Shown: positions 31,223 to 33,126 of the stretch, one piece after another
Layout: each line of letters opens with the position of its first letter
Position numbering within the stretch: position 1 is the first letter of the stretch
The notes under the pieces: model-generated
The model's database searches: none
The model's input: only the letters and a program-made list of their open reading frames with translations
What the model was told of the DNA's origin: nothing
Translations under genes and position numbers: made by a program
Source: Candidatus Saccharimonadia bacterium
Lineage (GTDB): Bacteria > Patescibacteriota > Saccharimonadia > Saccharimonadales > Saccharimonadaceae
Assembly (NCBI GenBank): GCA_023257815.1
Contig: JALRBJ010000005.1
Location: forward strand, 16,828 to 49,953
Length of the DNA stretch: 33,126 nt
Direction: 5' to 3'

Positions 31223-31921
31223 TTATTTAAGGCGAATATAAAGATCTGTACTTGTTGCTAAGTCTGTTGCTATCTTCTTAGCACCTACCGAGTCTGGATG
31301 GAGACCATCAAGCGTGGTTGAATATACTCCTGCGTCAGTGTAGTTTACCCCAATCCTTTTAGAATTTGCTTTAACTTCAGATGCTATGTCACCGGCTTTA
31401 TCGGTTGGACGAAGCACGAGTGTATATACGTTTTTTGGTGATATGTCATTTGACTTTAGGAGTACCGCGAGTTGGGTGAAATATCGCCTAATGCCTTCGG
31501 GGGCGGTGTTTTTATTGCGATCATTTACTCCACCGGCTATTATGATGGCTTTTGGTTTAATCTTATTAATCGCAGATAGTCGTTCATAGAAGGTGGTACC
31601 ATCACTGCCCTTGGTGATATAACCTGACCCGCTTTTTGCAGACAGTTTGAACATACCTCTTTTGTTATCAAGCAAGTATTGCCACCATTTCTTATTGGTT
31701 TGACCACCCCATGCCTGATCACTAATCGAATCACCAATAATAAGTACCTGATTGGGCTTGAGTGTGGAGCCAATTTCTAAGCCAGTCCCTGACTGAACGG
31801 AAGATAAAGATACGATTGTACCGTTAGTTGCAGCTGAAAAAACTGGATATTGAATAGGTGCACAAGCAATGGCTGCGCAGACTAAACCAGCAGTAATCTG
31901 TGAATAAAGGTTCATTGTCAT
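31223..31921 (-). CDS. Secreted SGNH-family hydrolase
   Basis: SGNH hydrolases are esterases or lipases that act on acyl groups of lipids, glycans or peptidoglycan. The 232-residue product has a signal peptide (about 1-30), then block I VLIIGDSIS (59-67, nucleophile S65), block III GGVND (130-134), and block V DGLHPDSVG (205-213, with D205 and H208). All catalytic residues are present. The ATG at 31921 lies five bases behind a TATGAT (31932-31927 on this strand), again near-leaderless; an in-frame ATG at 31915 is an alternative. It lies in a group of surface genes beside the pilin-phosphatase gene. The substrate is unknown. Confidence 0.88.
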   Translation of the reverse strand: MTMNLYSQITAGLVCAAIACAPIQYPVFSAATNGTIVSLSSVQSGTGLEIGSTLKPNQVLIIGDSISDQAWGGQTNKKWWQYLLDNKRGMFKLSAKSGSGYITKGSDGTTFYERLSAINKIKPKAIIIAGGVNDRNKNTAPEGIRRYFTQLAVLLKSNDISPKNVYTLVLRPTDKAGDIASEVKANSKRIGVNYTDAGVYSTTLDGLHPDSVGAKKIATDLATSTDLYIRLK

Positions 31922-31980
31922 GACGTATCATATAATATTATGAACGCTAACGCTAAAATGCCAAGGCTATATTATCTGAT

Positions 31981-33051
31981 TTAAAGCGAAATAATAGATG
32001 CATTAATTTTTAGTTCATCGCGCAGATCGGTAGCAGTGATGATAGTTTGATAGTTAGTAAGTGCTTTCATGAGGCGTTGTTCACGATGGGTGTCAAGCTC
32101 TGAAAATACATCATCAAGCAGTATGAGCGGCTTCTTGCCGGTATGATGTTCCTGGAGTTCAACTTCAAGTAGCTTGAAGGCAAGCATGATAGTGCGCATT
32201 TCACCACGTGAGGCGATTTCGGAAGCTGGATGATTGTTGAGTAAGAGCTCAAGGTCGTCACGATGTGGGCCGATAGATGTAAAGCCTCTAAGTCCATCAG
32301 ATTGACGCGATGATTCAAGCCTGGATAGGATAGTTTGCTGCAATACATCAGCTTCGCCTTGAATTTCTGAAATATATTTTGATAGTACGGTGTTTTCTGA
32401 TTCCGTAAGCTGTGAATAAATTCTGGATAAATGATCATTTGCATGGGCGAGAAAATTTCGTCGTGCTTTGATGATGCTTGCACCAAGTTCAGCCAACTTC
32501 ACGTCCCAGGCGAAGAGGTGACTTTCCCATGCGTCGCGTTTCATGATCTCAAATTGCTTTAGAAGCTCGTTACGCTGCAGGAGTGTGCGTCCGAATCGGC
32601 TAAGAACGGTTGAATAGGTCGGCGAAAGGCGGGCGATAATGCCATCGATAAAATCGCGTCGTCGCTGCGGGCTAGAGGTTAAAAGTCGCAGCTCATCAGG
32701 TTCAAACAGCACCACCGGTAGTCGATGTTTCGCAGGGAGTCGACTGTTTGACGACGTATCTTGTATGAATTGCTTTGTTAATCGTCCGTCAGGTGTGGTT
32801 GATAATGCAGCACGCCTATCTGGCTGATCGTTGAATTCGAGCTTAAGTTCTGCACGCTGACTACCGTGTGCGATCATGTCACGGTCGCGCCCTCGAAAAC
32901 TTGTACCTTGATGTAATACATAGATTGCCTCAAGCAATGTTGTCTTGCCTGTACCGTTGTTACCTAGTACGAGAGTTATTTCTGGGTGTAATTCGGCTGA
33001 ATAAAGCTCATAAGAACGTATATTATGGAGTGAGATTGATCGAAGTGTCAC
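31981..33051 (-). CDS. recF: DNA replication and repair protein RecF
   Basis: RecF loads RecA at gaps in replicating DNA. The product, 356 residues from GTG 33051, starts VTLRSISLHNIRSYE, has Walker A GNNGTGKT (30-37), an ABC-type signature area with the DGLRGFTSIGPHRDD stretch (about 253-267), and Walker B LILLDDVFSELD (about 318-329). The GTG start is chosen because it directly follows an extended -10 (TGC-TATACT) by six bases; a longer reading from 33108 would be upstream of that promoter. recF often sits near dnaA and dnaN, but neither is in the window. Confidence 0.94.
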   Translation of the reverse strand: MTLRSISLHNIRSYELYSAELHPEITLVLGNNGTGKTTLLEAIYVLHQGTSFRGRDRDMIAHGSQRAELKLEFNDQPDRRAALSTTPDGRLTKQFIQDTSSNSRLPAKHRLPVVLFEPDELRLLTSSPQRRRDFIDGIIARLSPTYSTVLSRFGRTLLQRNELLKQFEIMKRDAWESHLFAWDVKLAELGASIIKARRNFLAHANDHLSRIYSQLTESENTVLSKYISEIQGEADVLQQTILSRLESSRQSDGLRGFTSIGPHRDDLELLLNNHPASEIASRGEMRTIMLAFKLLEVELQEHHTGKKPLILLDDVFSELDTHREQRLMKALTNYQTIITATDLRDELKINASIISL

Positions 33052-33057
33052 ATAATG

Positions 33058-33066
33058 AGTATAGCA
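33058..33066 (-). promoter_or_regulatory. Extended -10 promoter of recF, leaderless type
   Basis: On the minus strand TGC-TATACT (33066-33058) ends six bases before the GTG at 33051. A clear -35 is not seen. Confidence 0.6.
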
Positions 33067-33126
33067 CCAACAGAGGTACCTATAGCATATCGCAGTCCAT
33101 ACTATCATGGGCTATCAACTAGATTT

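Noticed and set aside
31899-32418. Two TTATTCACA-type DnaA box matches (near 31899-31907 and 32410-32418, reverse strand) close to recF
   Set aside because: Single degenerate matches inside coding sequence, 500 bases apart, without an AT-rich unwinding stretch; not an origin. The origin may lie beyond the recF end of the window.
33052-33108. Longer RecF start at 33108
   Set aside because: It would lie upstream of the extended -10 box at 33066-33058, and the extra residues are not RecF-like.
1-33126. tRNA, rRNA, CRISPR arrays or insertion sequences
   Set aside because: The intergenic stretches were read for cloverleaf arms with GGTTCRA, regular repeats with spacers, and transposase motifs; none was seen.

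Overview
The window looks like a chromosomal segment of a Candidatus Saccharibacteria (TM7) or closely related CPR/Patescibacteria genome. I infer this from the very compact layout, the single-copy housekeeping genes, the two-transmembrane pilin-like domain typical of this group, the thin metabolism, and an eukaryotic-type IleRS. TGA is used as a normal stop (for example at 7208 and 7465), so the genetic code is standard and Gracilibacteria/Absconditabacteria are unlikely. No sequence search could be run, so names rest on motifs, length and context.

Layout. 1-4156: recJ, a DUF1761 membrane protein, then a tight rpsU-yqeY-adk-map unit. 4186-8990: division and redox block: ftsA, ftsZ, an NrdR-like protein that lacks all zinc cysteines, a one-cysteine thioredoxin-fold protein, a VKOR-family membrane oxidase and a DUF1295 membrane protein. 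9018-12884: an RNA leader with T-box features ahead of an inositol-monophosphatase-family gene that overlaps ileS. 12885-13433: a GC-rich islet with its own promoter, a 90-codon ORF and strong hairpins. 13434-16452: a small acidic protein, a minimal zincin, an anchored Ig-like surface protein, galU and rplU. 16560-18832: parA-parB, convergent with lepB (signal peptidase I). 18931-22672: LCP-family glycopolymer transferase, a polytopic membrane protein and an HtrA-type protease. 22673-25895: prmC and prfA on the minus strand with an exported protein gene inserted between them in the opposite direction, a small membrane protein and type-B L31. 25988-29344: a large protein with a prepilin leader and a propeller-like body, then rpsB-tsf behind a structured leader. 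29400-33051 (minus): a membrane-anchored protein with an OmpA-like tail, a pilin-like/tyrosine phosphatase fusion, an SGNH hydrolase and recF.

The genes cover basic information processing (RF1 and its methylase PrmC, IleRS, ribosomal proteins, EF-Ts, Map), cell division and segregation (FtsA, FtsZ, ParAB), and envelope work (signal peptidase, LCP, HtrA, VKOR). A striking share encodes exported or surface proteins, which fits an organism living on other cells. Many genes have a -10 box only 5-12 bases before the start codon and no Shine-Dalgarno, so leaderless transcripts seem common. The most interesting items are the T-box-like leader, the pilin-phosphatase fusion, the prepilin-leader propeller protein, the zinc-less NrdR and the GC-rich islet.
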